From the NCBI GenBank assembly GCA_030323885.1, contig CM059186.1:24757849-24821848 (forward strand): 64,000 bases of DNA, in the 5' to 3' direction. The notes under the pieces were generated by a model. It was not told where the DNA came from. It saw only the letters and a list, made by a program, of their open reading frames with translations, and ran no database searches. Shown here piece by piece: positions 1 through 11,655 of the stretch (position 1 is its first letter; every line of letters starts with the position of its first letter). Origin of the DNA: Branchipolynoe longqiensis. Lineage: Eukaryota > Annelida > Polychaeta > Phyllodocida > Polynoidae. The position numbers and the translations under genes are program-made.

Positions 1-214
1 GATAACATCTTCAGTGACAACATGGTAAGTATGTATTGCCCGATATTTGATTCGAGGCCCGAGGCCATCTAGGGTCAGTATCGACAGATAGAGGAGAGGC
101 AAAGCTGAGGTCGATGCGCCTCCAGGTCTGAGGGAGCAAAACCCCATACTTGAGGAAAACCTGGTTATATTATTAAATCAATGAAATGTTGATTCCCCTT
201 AAAGTGAAACTAGC

Positions 215-220
<6 letters not shown>

Positions 221-272
<52 letters not shown>

Positions 273-282
273 ATATTATATA
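221..282. repeat. (AT)n microsatellite
   Basis: An almost uninterrupted alternating TA tract of about 60 bp. It directly abuts the pogo-like MITE that follows, which inserts at TA. Confidence 0.95.
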
Positions 283-283
283 C

Positions 284-477
284 AGTAAAACCTCTCTAAT
301 CGACCACCTCCACATAGTGACCACTGCCCAATATCGATCACTTTATTTGGGTCTGAAATGATCGCCTATACAATACCATTGTAATGATAAAAAAAAACTC
401 CCTAAACCGACCATCTCCCTAAATTAACCATTTAAAGTCAGTCCCATGGTTGGTCGATTTAGAGAGGTTTTACTGTA
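284..477. mobile_element. pogo/Tigger-like MITE
   Basis: The ends read CAGTAAAACCTCTCTAAT and, inverted, AGAGAGGTTTTACTG, flanked by TATA on both sides. The CAGT...ACTG ends, TA target and about 194-bp length fit a non-autonomous pogo/Tigger element of the Tc1/mariner superfamily. The interior repeats 'gaccaNNtccc' motifs and has no coding capacity. Confidence 0.8.
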
Positions 478-1128
478 TATACCAACACCAACATATAATA
501 AAACACACCATTCAACCATGGGCTTGTTTGATGTCTTGCAATATCCGACTATCTAAGTCAAATGTCAAGTACAGTCCCACCTGTCTCCAAAGGACAATGC
601 CGCTACATCCCAACCAATATTGTCCTGTCCTACTCATAGTAAGGGTTGTGTCATCAAAGAGGGGGGCATAGTGTTGCCAACCTGGAGGGACTGAGAATCC
701 TTGAGGTTTTGTATTGCGGACATGGAACCCGAATGGCGGCAGCCACAAGTTTGCTAGGATGGTCCAGGGGCATGTCCCCCAGGAGTAGTTTTTATTTAAA
801 TGGCTTTGAAATTGGAAATTTGAGAGTATTTCCAAGGGGTTATATACTGATCTTTTAGCATATGTGTATTACATATTTACTTGTATTTAATCAAAACGTA
901 TAGAAATTTATATAAAAGTACAGGAATTCATTAGATGTTGTACAAAAGTACAGAAATTTGTGTGATTTTGGGGGTCGAACCATGACTCAGAAGGTGACTC
1001 ATCAGGACCTTCAATTTCAGTGACTCTCACGATCAATTTCTTGAGAGTTGGCAATACTGGGGGCAATCGGATGAATAAACAAGCTGCTCGCACATTGAAA
1101 ATGTGTCCGAACATAACAGGGGTCCGCC
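478..1128. other. unassigned AT-moderate sequence
   Basis: I see no gene, RNA or recognisable repeat here. Short open frames overlap on both strands without a domain. Confidence 0.4.
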
Positions 1129-1578
1129 TAATGAATGACAAGGGTCGCTGAAGACGGGCCATCTGGTGGTGGCTTTAGAATTAGAGACGCGCTGCTGGTG
1201 CGCAGTGTGCGGTGCTGTATTACCAGGCGGTAGTTGGTACACTGCACGCGCTTCTCTCCATGCACACCTAAATGAATGACAAGGGTCCATGAAGACGGGG
1301 TACTACTGTGGCGCCATCTGGTGGTGGCTTTAGAATTAGAGACGCGATGCTGGTGCGCAGTGTGCGGTGCTGTATTACCAGGTGTTAGTTGGCACACTGC
1401 ACACGCGTCTCTCCATGCGCAACTAATGAATTACAAGGGTCAATGAAGACGGGGTACTACTGTGGCGCCATCTGGCGGTGGCTTTAGAATTAGAGACACG
1501 GTGCTGGTGTGCACTGTGCGGTGCTGTATTAGCAGGCATTATATGGCACACTGCACGCGCGTCTCCATACTCAGCTTG
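1129..1578. repeat. 154-bp tandem repeat, three units
   Basis: Three copies begin at about 1130, 1271 and 1425 with 'aatgaatgacaagggtc'-like starts and share 'gcgccatctggtggtggc' and 'gtgcggtgctgtatta'. Unit 1 lacks about 14 bp. The units are GC-rich compared with their surroundings. Confidence 0.85.
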
Positions 1579-1839
1579 TTGTCTGCCCATTCTGCCGCTA
1601 TCAGTGCACTCCAGACCTGGCCTTTATCAGTGTGTATTATGTAGGAGGCGGCGCCCGGCGTATCGCCATCTGTCGGAGAGGCGCAGTGTCAGGGAGGTTA
1701 TTGCCTCATCAAGGTCGTCCCGGCCCCCTCCGGAACCAGCCCGTGTCTTATCGAACCGGCAGCAATGGCGGCCGGCGCAGGGGGGGGGGGGCTGATTAAG
1801 AGTGGCACTACATGACGGAGTGGATGTCTGGGGAAGGCA

Positions 1840-2650
1840 GGAGAGGGGAGGCGAATGGGAAGGGGAGGAGAGGCGAGGCGGAGGGGGAGGGGGGAGGGGA
1901 AGGAGGGGGAGGAGAGGGGAGGAGAGGAGAGGGAGAGGAGAGGGAGAGGAGAGGAGAGGAGAGGGAGAGGAGAGGAGAGGAGAGGAGAGGGGAGGAGAGG
2001 GGAGGAGAGGGGAGGGGGGAGGAGAATACAGAACAGAACGAGCAAAAGGGAGGACAGTCACATGGGATTGGACGGGATGGGACGGGATGGGGGAGATGGG
2101 AGGAGAGGGGAGGGGAGGGAGAGAGAGAGGAGATGAGGGGAGGAGAGGGGAGAGGAGGGGATGGGAGAGGGGAGATGGGGGGAAGGGAGGGGGAGGGGAG
2201 GGGAAGGGAGGAGAGGAGAGGAGAGGGGAGGGAGGGAGGAGAGGGAGGGGAGGGGAGGAGAGGGGAGGGAGGAGAGGGGAGGGGGGGAGGGAGGAGAGGC
2301 GAGAGAGGAGAGGGGAGGGTGGAGAGAAAGGAGGGGGAGGTGAGGGGAGATGAGGGAGGAGCGGGGAGCGGGAGAGGAGGGAGAGTGGGAGGAGGGGGAG
2401 GGAGGAGGGGGAGGGAAGGCGGAGAGGAGAGGGAGGAGGAATCAGAACATAACGAGCAAAGGATGGTGGGATGGACGGGCGGGATGGGATGAGATGGGAT
2501 GGGGCGGGAGGAGAGGGGAGGGCGGGGAGGGGAGAGAGGGGAGGGGAGGGAGGGGAGGGAGGGGAGGGGAGAGAGGGGAGGGTAGGGAAGGGGAGGGGAG
2601 GGAAGGGGAGGGGAGGGGAGGGGGGAGAGAGGGGAGGGGAATACAGAACA
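1840..2650. repeat. purine-rich (GGGGA/GGAGA) tract with spaced anchors
   Basis: About 800 bp of nearly pure purine on the plus strand. It is interrupted near 2027, 2441 and 2639 by a recurring anchor 'acagaacataacgag', so it is a higher-order tandem repeat rather than one simple run. Long proline/serine or glycine/arginine open frames here are artefacts of composition. Confidence 0.9.
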
Positions 2651-2689
2651 TAACGAGAAAAAGGGAGGACAGTAACATGGGGGACGGCC

Positions 2690-2882
2690 GGAGGACAGCC
2701 GTGAGTCGGCCGTGGGTCGGTTGGGGGTCGGTTGGGGTTCGGTCGGAGGTTGGCCGGGGGCGAGCCTTCCTGATGTTATCGGCCCGCCATAGAGCCGGGT
2801 ACCGGACCGGTGTGATGAAGTGGGGAGGTTCAGGAACCAGCGAGACGGCGCAGGGGTGGGCGTGGGCGTGGGCGTGGGCGGG
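2690..2882. repeat. GGT-rich and GGGCGT-rich simple repeats
   Basis: Degenerate 'gtcggttggg' units up to about 2760, then four perfect 'gggcgt' hexamers at 2856-2880. Confidence 0.6.
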
Positions 2883-3227
2883 ATAGGTAGACAGAAGGCT
2901 GTCAAGGCCCAGTCACATACACGTTAGTGAACGTAGTTGAACGTAGTGGAGGCTAACCTAGTTGAACGTAGTTGCACATAGCTGAACTTAGTTGAACGTA
3001 CCAGCATCCAAACTTCTCCGTGATGAGAACCTGATAAGAACGTGTGTGGGCCGTGAGTTCCGATTTAAGCTTTGGACATGTTCAAAAGAGAAGTACTTTT
3101 GAGGCAGACGTAGCCTCTGTGATGATAACATACTCTAGCGTACTCTAGTGTACTCTAGCATACTCTAGCGTACTTCTTATTCTACTCTAGCTTACTCTAG
3201 CATACTCTAGCGTACTTTGATCCGCAC

Positions 3228-3522
3228 AAAAGCTTGGCCATTCTGCGTGGTCACATAGCCGTTAGTGGACGAAGTTGGACATCGTTGAACGTAGGGGAGG
3301 GTAACATAGTTGAACGTAGTTGAGCGTAGTTGAATGAAGTTGGATGTACGGGGATCCATACCGTAACGGACCGGGATCCGCACTGTAACGTATTTATCCA
3401 TACTATTAGGTGGCTGATCAACCAAAACCTACCGCACCGTAACGTATTTTAACGCACGTTTCACCCACGTTAATCTATCCTACGTTCAACTACGTTCACT
3501 AACGTGTATGTGACAAGGGCTT
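3228..3522. mobile_element. short MITE related to the 5.3-kb block ends
   Basis: The left arm from 3228 ('ggtcacatagccgttagtgg') and the inverted right arm ending at 3522 ('aacgtgtatgtgac') repeat the terminal motif of the surrounding block. The interior is built from 'gttgaacgta' variants. Confidence 0.6.
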
Positions 3523-3557
3523 TAGAGTGATGGTTGGGGGGTTAGAGTGAGGGTCAG

Positions 3558-3866
3558 GTTTGTTTGTTAATTGTTGTTTTACATCCTAGCAACATCTAAT
3601 ATCATATCAGGATGGGTACCGACTTGTGACAGTGCACACTCATGGTGACTTCATAGTGGTGCCCCACTGGGAAATCAGGTTCCCTGATATCCCACTCAGT
3701 CAGATTATCCTGACACTGAGCTAATCAGTCCTTGCCATATCCTATTAATGGCAAGCGGCAGGCTAGGAAGCGACCAGCATCAATTTTAATTGACTCGACC
3801 GGGAACCAAATTCCTGACCTTCCGCACGCTAGGCCCCGCGCTCTACCGATTAGGTCACAGGGCCCG
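3558..3866 (-). mobile_element. SINE-A copy
   Basis: tRNA-derived SINE in reverse orientation. It runs from the tail 'tacatcctagcaacatct' through 'gtgacagtgcacactcatgg' and 'actgagctaatcagtccttg' to a head carrying an inverted B-box-like sequence and 'taggtcacagggcccgg'. It is nearly full length. Confidence 0.85.
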
Positions 3867-3867
3867 G

Positions 3868-4895
3868 TGTGAGGGTTAGGAGGTTAGGGTGAGTGTTGGG
3901 TGGTCTGAGTGAGGGCTGGGTGGTCAGAGTGAGGGCTGGGTGGTTAGAATGAGGGTTGAGCGATTAGAGTGAGGGTTGGGTGGTCTGAGTGAGGGTTGGG
4001 TGGTTAGAGTGAGGGTTAAGTGGTTAGAGTGAGGGTTGGGTGGTTATAGTGAGGGTTGGGTTGTTAGAGTGAGGGTTGGGTTGTTAGAGTGAGGGTTTGG
4101 TGGTTAGAGGGAGGGTTGGGTGGTTAGAGTGAGGATTGGGTGGTTAGAATGAGGGTTGGGTTGTTAGAGTAAGGGTTGGGTGGTTAGAGTGAGGGTTGGG
4201 TGGTTAGAGTGAGGGTTGGGTGGTTAGAGTGAGAAGGGTTGGGTGGTTAAAGTGAGGGTTGGGTGGTTAGAGTGAGGGTTGGCTGGTTAGAGTGAGGGCT
4301 GGGTGGTTAGAGTGAGGGTTGGGTGGTTAGTGATGGTTGGGTGGTTAGAGTGAGGGTTGAGTGGTTAGAGTGAGGGTTGGGTGGTTAGAGTGAGGGGTGG
4401 GTGGTTAGAGTGAGGGTTGGGTTGTTAGAGTGAGGGTAGGGTGGTTAGAGTGAGGGTTGGGTGGTTAGAGTGAGGATTGGGTGGTTAGAGTGAGGGATGC
4501 ATGGTTACCATGAGGGTTGCGTGGTTACCGTGAGGGCTGGGTGGTTAGAATGAGGGTTGGGTGGTTAGAGTGAGGGTTGGGTGGTTAGAGTGAGGGTTGG
4601 GTGGTTAAAGTGAGGATTGGGGGGTTAGAGTGAGGGCTGGGTGGTTAGAATGAGGGTTGGGTGGTTAGAGTGAGGGTTGGGTGGTTAGTGTGAGGATTGG
4701 GTGGTTAGAGTGAGGGTTGGATGGCTAGAGTGAGGGCTAGGAGTTTAGAGTGAGGGCTCGGAAGTTAGAATGAGGGTTGGGTGGTTAAAGTGAGGGTTGT
4801 GTGGTTAGAGTAAGGGTTGGGTGGTTAGAGTAAGGGTTGGGTGGTTAGAGTGAGGGTTGGGTGGTTACCATGAGGGCTGGGTGGTTAGAATGACG
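3868..4895. repeat. 20-bp G-rich minisatellite (about 50 copies)
   Basis: Tandem 'ggttagagtgagggttgggt' units with scattered substitutions and a few indels. The G-strand has frequent GGG and GG runs and could form quadruplexes. It is telomere-like in composition but not a telomeric hexamer array. Confidence 0.95.
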
Positions 4896-5146
4896 ACGGT
4901 TAGAATGAGGGTGAGGCGGTTGGAGTGAGGCGTGGTAGGCATGATACGGTTGCTGCTTAGTAATACGGGCCCCGTGGTAAGTGAGAGGAACGGTGGGAAG
5001 ACTTGTTAATAGAACGCGGGTCAGGCCATGTGTGTAGTATGTACGGGGAGGGGGGTGGAATAGAGCGAGGTGGGAGGCAAGGTCAGGGTTAGAGTCAAGG
5101 TTAGAGTCAAGTGTGGGTGAGGGAGGTGGGGGAACGATGAGCTTAG

Positions 5147-5654
5147 CCCGGTGTCGCAGTTTCAGCTGACTGCCATTTTCAGCTGACTGCATAGACTCAA
5201 ACTCAAGGCATTGTCAATGGTCGTGAGCAATCTTCATACAGAAAATACAGAAAAAGTGCAATATCTCTAAAACCACACCACCTATTAACAAATCGCTTGG
5301 TACACATATAGAAAACAGTTTTACCAAAAAGATTATATTAAATTTATAAAGTTAGCGTTCTTGATTTCTATTAATTTTGAATAAAACTAATGTTTTGCAC
5401 TGCCCATACCGTCAAACTCAAGGCATTGTCAATGGTCGCGAGCAATCTCCATACAGAAAATAAAGGAAAAGTGAAATATCTCTAAAACCACATGACCTAG
5501 AAACAAATCGCTTGGTACAGATATAGAAAATATCTTTACCAAAAACATTATATTAAATTTATAAGGTTAGTGACGATCCTGTTAGATGTTGATGCATGCG
5601 CATGAAACTGACAGTCAGCTGAAAATGGCAGTCAGCTGAAACTGCGACACCGGG
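5147..5654. mobile_element. C-family MITE, SGACTG-arm variant
   Basis: The ends are AGCCCGGTGTCGCAGTTTC and its inverse, followed inward by 'agctgactgccattttcag' arms. The interior holds two about 250-bp direct copies of a block with 'aaggcattgtcaatggtcg', 'aaatatctctaaaaccaca' and 'cgcttggtacacatatag'. No coding capacity. Confidence 0.85.
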
Positions 5655-5810
5655 ATGGGGATGGTAGGAGAGGGGAGGTGGGGGGTGGCGGGCGGGGGAG
5701 GGTGACGGTGGATAGGATATAGCATGACATGGCATATAATAGCATGGCAGACAGAAAGGTTGAGGAAGGACAGGGGTTTAGAGCAGGGACAAGGATAAGC
5801 ATCACATAGT

Positions 5811-5872
5811 TTGTTTGTTTTGTTTGTTGTTGTTTTACGTCCTAGCAACATCTATGGTCATATCAGGACGGG
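5811..5872 (-). mobile_element. SINE-A tail fragment
   Basis: Only the tail with the TTTG-rich end and 'acgtcctagcaacatct' through 'tatcaggacggg' is present. Confidence 0.7.
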
Positions 5873-5971
5873 CATCACATAGTAGCTACTACTAGACGTG
5901 TGTCAGAGCGGGGTCAGAGTCTGGTACATACTGGGTGGCTGGGTGTTTCGGTACCGATCTCATCATAACAG

Positions 5972-6208
5972 TCCCGACCGGGCGTGGTGGCCTAATCGGG
6001 AGTTCGAATCCCAGCCGAGTCAAACCAATGAGTTATAAAATTGACACTTGTGGCTACCTAGCCTGGCACTCGGCACTAGTAATAGGATAGGGCAAGGACT
6101 GGTTTGTCCAGTCACACTATGAGTGTGCACTGTCACAAGACGGTATCCCGTCCTGATATTACCTTAGATGTTGGTAGGACACAAACAACAAACAAACAAA
6201 TCATAACA
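5972..6208 (+). mobile_element. SINE-A copy with internal deletion
   Basis: The head has the B box 'agttcgaatcccagc'. The body motif 'ggatagggcaaggactgg' is followed almost at once by 'gagtgtgcactgtcacaag' and the tail 'ttagatgttggtaggac', so about 90 bp of the middle is missing. Confidence 0.8.
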
Positions 6209-6222
6209 ATCCGGATAAGATG

Positions 6223-6882
6223 TCAGCGGGGAGGAGCGAGAGGGAGAGGGAGAGAGGGAGGAGAGAGAGAGAGAGGAGGGGGAGGGGGAGAGGGAGGGGA
6301 GAGGGGGGGGCAGGGGGGGGGAAGGAGAGGTAGAGAAGGAGGAGGAGAGGGAGGGGGAGAGAGAGGGAGGGGGAGAGGGAGGGAGGGAGGGAGGGAGGGA
6401 GGGAGAGAGGGAAAGGGTGAGGGAGAGAGGGAGGAGACGGGAGAATGAGGGGGGCAGGGAGTGGGAGGAAGGGGAGGGAGAGGGAGGGGGAGAGGGAGAG
6501 GGAGAGGGAGAGGGGATGGAGAGGGAGAATGAGGGGGGCAGGGAGTGGGAGAAGGGGAGGGAAAGGGAGAGGGAGAGGGAGAGGGAGAGGGAGAATGAGG
6601 GGGGGCAGGGAATGGGAGAAGGGGAGGGAAAGGGAGAGGGAGAGGGAGAGGGAGAATGAGGGGGGCAGGGAGAGGGAGAAGGGGAGGGAAAGGGAGAGGG
6701 AGAATGAGGGGGCAGGGAGTGGGAGAAGGGGAGGGAAAGGGAGAGGGAGAGGGAGAGGTAGTGGGAGAGGTAGAGGTAGAGGGAGAGGGACAGGGAGTGA
6801 GATGGGGAGGGAGAGGGAGAGGGAGAGGGGGAGGGAGAGGGAGAGGGGGAGGGGGAGGGAGAGTGGGAGGGGGGAGGTATGG
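6223..6882. repeat. purine-rich GGGAGA tract
   Basis: About 660 bp of nearly pure purine on the plus strand. A higher-order unit 'gagaatgaggggggcaggga' recurs at about 6443, 6525, 6591, 6652 and 6700. Apparent long open frames are low complexity. Confidence 0.9.
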
Positions 6883-7094
6883 GGGGCACCCTACGTCGCA
6901 ACATAAAACCAATTACCCCGGAGGTTTATCCACTCCTTCCTTCCGTAAACCCTACCACCACCACATGTAACACCTACCCCGCTGATAACCCTCACCCACC
7001 CGCTGATAACCCTCACCCACCCACCTGCCCTCCCCCAGCTACCCCCAGTAATCAGTGTAAGAAGCTCGTTCCCATGCTCAGATTAGTCTCGTGT

Positions 7095-8028
7095 GGGTGG
7101 TCCCCGGAACGGTTACTAACAGTTAGCAAGGTTGTAGAGGCAGGCCCATGGTTACTAACAGTTAGCAAGGTTTGTAGAGGCAGCCCCATGGTTACTAACA
7201 GTTAAGAGAGTTTGTAGAGGCAGGCCCATGGATACTAACAGTTAACAGGGTTTGTAGAGGCAGACCCTCAGTTACTAACATTTAACAGGGTTTGTAGAGG
7301 CAGGCCCACAGTTACTAACAGTTAGCAGGGTTTGTAGAGGCGGGCCACTGGTTACTAACAGTTAACAGGGTTTATAGAGGCCGACCAACAGTCACTAACA
7401 GTTAACAGGGTTTATAGAGGCGGGCCAATGGTTACTAACAGATACCAGGGTTTATAGAGGACAGCCCATGGTTAGTAACAGCTAACAGGGTTTATACAGG
7501 CAGGATCACTGTTACTAACAGTTAACAGGGTTTGTAGAGGCAGACCCATAGTTACTAACATTTAATAGGGTTCATAGAGGCCGGTCCATGGATACTAACA
7601 GTTAGTGGGTTTATAGAGGGTGGCCCATGGTTACTAACAATTCACAGGGTTCGTAGAGGCAGACCCATGGTTACTAACAGTTAACAGGGTTTATAGAGGC
7701 CGGCCCATGGTTACTAACAGTTAACAGGGTTTGTAGAGGCAGGCCCACAGTTAGTAACAGTCAACAGAATTAGTAGAGGCAGACCCACTGTTACTAACAG
7801 CTAACAGGGTTTGTAGAGGCAGACCCATGGTTACTAACAGTTAGCAGGGTTTATAGACACCGGCCCATGGTTACTAACAGTTAACAGGGTTTATAGAGGC
7901 CGCCCAATGGTTACTAACAGTTAACAGGGTTTCTAGGGGCAGGCCCACTGTTACTAAGAGTTAACAGGGTTAATAGAGGCCGGCCCATGGTTAGTAACAG
8001 CTAACAGGGTTTGTAGAGGCAGACGTTA
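7095..8028. repeat. 40-bp minisatellite (about 23 copies)
   Basis: Tandem units containing 'ggtttgtagaggcaggccc' and 'tggttactaacagttaaca', with moderate divergence between units. It ends just before the right inverted arm of the 5.3-kb block. Confidence 0.95.
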
Positions 8029-8314
8029 TTATCGCTTATCATCACGGAGAAGTATGGATGCCGATATGTTGCACTACGTTCAAGTATGCTCAACTACGTT
8101 CAACTACGTTCAACTACGTTAGCCTCCACTACGTTCAACTACGTTCACTAACGTGTATGTGACCGGGCCTTGACAGTCTTGTGGTTCCCCTTGTTTTATC
8201 ACTTTTAGATGTCGTGTAGCTATCGACTGCATGCATTCTTTCTCTGTAAGCATTCTCCCACATCTCCCTACCCTCTGTGAGTCTGTTAGTTCTACAATTG
8301 GTTAGTTGTTTGGT

Positions 8315-8590
8315 TGATGCGGTGACCGGGCTGGTAAGAGCGCTGGCTTCCGGTGAGGAATGTCGTGGGTACGATTCGCGGCAGAGTCAAATCTAGGACT
8401 TACAAAAATTGATGTTTCTCACTGCTTAGCCCTGGCACCCAGCATTACTAGGACAGTTTTCTAATTGTCAGGATAATGTGACTGAGTTGAATACTGGGGC
8501 ATGGTATCGCAATAAGGCAGCACTATAAAGTTACCATTAGTGCGCGCTGTCACAAGTGGATACAGGTCCTGATGCGACCTTTTATATTTC
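8315..8590 (+). mobile_element. SINE-A copy, diverged
   Basis: The head 'gcggtgaccgggctgg' and B-box-like 'gggtacgattcgcggc' precede the family body 'gtcaggataatgtgactgag' and 'agcactataaagttacca'. A TTT-rich stretch follows, and the tail is degraded. Confidence 0.75.
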
Positions 8591-8891
8591 TTAGGTTTTT
8601 TTTCCCAAAAGGAAACTATTCATTCGTAGAAAGGTGTCCCTCATTGTCCGCTGTTACATGGACCCCCAATAGCCGATTTTTACTTTTGTGCTGGGAGGTC
8701 GTTAAACAAACAAACAGTTACATAACAATATACAAGACAATGTAATGAATTTATAATGAATCAGATTAAGTCATGATATAAGATATAGGTGGAAACATTT
8801 GAGAACAGAATTGATCAGTTTAAAACAAATTGCAACTGGGCTACATAATTAATTATAGCCAAGCAGCATCCCAAGCCATATAGGTATCGCC

Positions 8892-9208
8892 TTGCAACAG
8901 ACATGCAACCCCAGTCCTGGACACATGCATGCAATATACTATACTAAGATCAAACATCTGTCCAGACATGCAACCTCAGTCCCTGTCACATGCGTACAAC
9001 GTACTATACTAAAATCAAACATCTCTCCAGAAATGCAACCTCAGTCCCTGACACATGCATACAATATACTATACTAAAATCAAACATCTGTCCAGACATG
9101 CAACCCCAGTCCCTGTCACATGCGTACAATATACTATACTAAAATCAAACATCTCTCCAGAAATGCAACCTCAGTCCCTGACACATGCGTACAATATACT
9201 ATACTAAT
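8892..9208. repeat. about 59-bp satellite, left part
   Basis: Five or more tandem units with 'atgcaacctcagtccctg', 'acacatgcgtacaatatact' and 'aaaatcaaacatctgtccag'. The array is interrupted by the MITE at 9209-9868 and resumes at 9869. Confidence 0.9.
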
Positions 9209-9868
9209 ACCCCTGTCACACTACGACGTAACAAGCCAACGTGAGCCTAACGTGGTCATTTTTCGTCATTACGTTGGGTTACGTCATGATGACGTCAGAA
9301 TGACGTTAGAATGACGTCGAGCTACGTCACATTACGTCGTCGAGTTACGTCGAGGTTTTGGACCTGTTCAACAATTTCGACGTAGCTCGAACGTAAGGGT
9401 TTACGTTCGGCGTACGTTCTGTTCACGTTCAGTGAACGTCAATGACGTTAAACGGACGTTTTTCCAACGCTGCTCACTACGTTCAACTATGTTCCACTAC
9501 GTTGACCCACATTAAACCGAGTGCAAATGCCCACGTGGCGTAATGGGAACGTCAGGAGAACATCAGGAGAACATCAGGAGAACGTCAGGAGAATGTGCAT
9601 TCAACGTACGTTCAACGTCTCATGACGTAGGTAATGTCACGTAACGTTCTTCTGGCGATGGAATAACGTTCATAACGTTCCGTGAGCGTAATGACGTTGA
9701 CCTCTCTCGTTGAATGACGGTATCACTATGCTTTACCGACGTTACGCTCTCGTCCACTACGCTGCATCCACGTTCAACTTGTGCCCAAATTTGCATACTA
9801 CGCCCAGAAGTTCAACGTTCTTCATGTTCTCCCTACGCTGACGTCATTACGTCGTAGTGTGACAGTAC
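9209..9868. mobile_element. G-family MITE (CCTGTCACACTACGACGTAA ends)
   Basis: The inverted ends share CTGTCACACTACGACGTAA. The 660-bp interior consists almost entirely of degenerate ACGT-centred words such as 'aacgtac' on both strands. It lies inside a satellite unit, with 'ata' on either side as a possible 3-bp target duplication. No coding capacity. Confidence 0.85.
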
Positions 9869-9995
9869 CATAAAATCAAACATCTGTCCAGACATGCAAC
9901 CCCAGTCCCCAACACATGCATAGAAGATACTAAAATCAAACAATGTCTGTCCAGACATGCAACCCCACTCCCCAACACATGCGTCGAATATACTA
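9869..9995. repeat. about 59-bp satellite, right part
   Basis: Continuation of the array at 8892-9208, with two shorter units. Confidence 0.85.
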
Positions 9996-9999
9996 AAAT

Positions 10000-10134
10000 G
10001 AAGGGGGCAGGGGAAGGAGAGGGGTCATGGGGAATGGGGAGTGGGAAGGGCAGGGAAGGAGGTAGGGGATGGGGAAGGGGGTGGGGGTGGGGATGGGGAG
10101 GGGGAGGGGGAGGGGGATGGAGGGGGGGGGGGGA
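10000..10134. repeat. purine-rich tract
   Basis: Plus-strand GGGGA/GGGGT simple repeat ending in a poly-G run. Confidence 0.85.
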
Positions 10135-10741
10135 TACTCTCCTCGCAAGTCCGTCCTGTCCATGCTTGACTTGCTGATGCATAGAGTAAGCAATGTCCAC
10201 TGGCTCCACACTCCCATAGGTAAAATAACCATTACCAAATCACTCACTGAAATGTAACGGAGCCGTTGCAATTAGCAAAAGTGTGGAATCGGACCGAGCC
10301 TCGCTTCGCAGTCTGGTGTAACTCGACTGAGGCGGGGTTGAGATTTCACTTTCAGGGCGCGGGTTAAATAATGCCATCAGCTTCTGGAGACTTAATGCTT
10401 GCAGCATAATAACTTGTAGGCTATAATTAGTCCAAACAATTCATTACTTACAAACAGAGAAAGAATGGATGCAGTAGATACCTGCACAACAACTGAAAGT
10501 GATGAAACACGAGAAACCACAAGACTATTACTATCTAGGCACAAAAACAAGTCATTCAATTTATTTCCCTTGAAGATTTATACTGCCTATCGTGGATAAG
10601 TTTGAATAGAATTGTTTTCACCATTAGACAGTTTGTCGATAGAAAGCCTGAGCTTGCACTTTTACTGACCCAATGGATTTTTAAGCTCCCACACCAGATA
10701 GGCATGGTATGAGAGCAACTGGCCTTTGATAACGCTGTAAG

Positions 10742-10862
10742 TTATACACAGGGGTGGAAATCCAAATTGGCAGATGTGGGGGCATGGGGAATCAAACCAC
10801 CAACCTTCAGACTAGGAGTCCGACCTAGGAAAAAGTCACACTCTAACCACTCCGCCACAGAG
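10742..10862 (-). mobile_element. possible degenerate tRNA-like SINE head
   Basis: Inverted B-box-like 'gggaatcaaaccaccaacc' followed by 'cactctaaccactccgccac', which resembles an inverted A box. The body was not matched to a family. Confidence 0.35.
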
Positions 10863-10986
10863 AACACCACAGAGAACTTAACCGTTATGGGCAGCATAAA
10901 TACACCCATCACCAAAGATAATTTTTTTTAATTCAACAGACTTGGAGACAACCATGCACATTGACATGCCAGGCTAAGCAGTCTTA

Positions 10987-11655
10987 AGGGGCTGTCACAC
11001 TACAACCTATCGCCTCAACGTGCACCAAAGTATTTGATTTTCAATCAACACGTCGGCGTATGTCGTTGTACGTTACATGTACATTGGACATACAGCATAT
11101 ATGTTCTGGATATGTCGGTATACGTCGTCTTACGTTGACGTGTGCGCCGAGGCTCCGAAAAAATGTTGTGCATGCTAAAAATGTTCAACGTGTATCGATG
11201 TGTGGCTCGTACATTCAATGTACACGCAGCCCGATACCTCGGCATACTTTGGGAGTACATCAGGGATACGTTGTCATATGTTGCTGAACGTTAGCCATAC
11301 TACCAACGGATGCATTACATACTCCTAACATACTTCAAACTTATGCCTGCCGTATCTCCAGCGTATTTAACGTATACGCCATACTTCTAGCGATGGAATA
11401 ATATATGTTATGTTGGTCAGCATTCCATGAGCGTATGCGAGTGTTTTGCGAAGTTTTGCGAGGCACATGAACACTCTCATATACTAGCAATACTTCAGAG
11501 ATACATTCTGCATACATTACGCACATTGTGTGTACGTTGTGTATACGCCCATTTTTACCCCCCGCCACTGACAAGTTTGACAAATGCTGACGTACTGGCA
11601 AATTTTCAAATGTTGAGCATGCGCTAAAGCCATATGTCATAGTGTGACAGGGCCT
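10987..11655. mobile_element. G-family MITE, diverged
   Basis: The ends 'ggggctgtcacactac' and inverted 'atagtgtgacagggcc' match the family terminus. The interior uses GTATACGTT-type words where the 9209 copy uses AACGTAAC-type words. No coding capacity. Confidence 0.8.

Larger units (their letters stand above)
2894..8184. mobile_element. 5.3-kb block bracketed by long inverted repeats
   Basis: The left arm (2894-3026) and the inverted right arm (8035-8184) match for about 130 bp: both carry 'gtcaaggccc', 'gtcacatacacgttagtg', runs of 'gttgaacgtag' and finally 'acttctccgtgatga'. The block contains two minisatellites, two SINEs, a C-family MITE and a purine tract but no transposase. It may be one large non-autonomous element that accumulated insertions, or two solo ends of the same MITE family. 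Confidence 0.5.

Noticed and set aside
1..60. 'acaacatggtaagtatg' resembling the end of an exon and a donor
   Set aside because: Too little sequence upstream to test, and no supporting partner exon.
1808..2905. Minus-strand 365-codon open frame rich in Pro/Ser
   Set aside because: It follows a purine tract; all frames are open there, and there is no domain or codon signal.
6164..6904. Overlapping Pro/Ser open frames of 229-246 codons
   Set aside because: Low-complexity artefact of the GGGAGA repeat.
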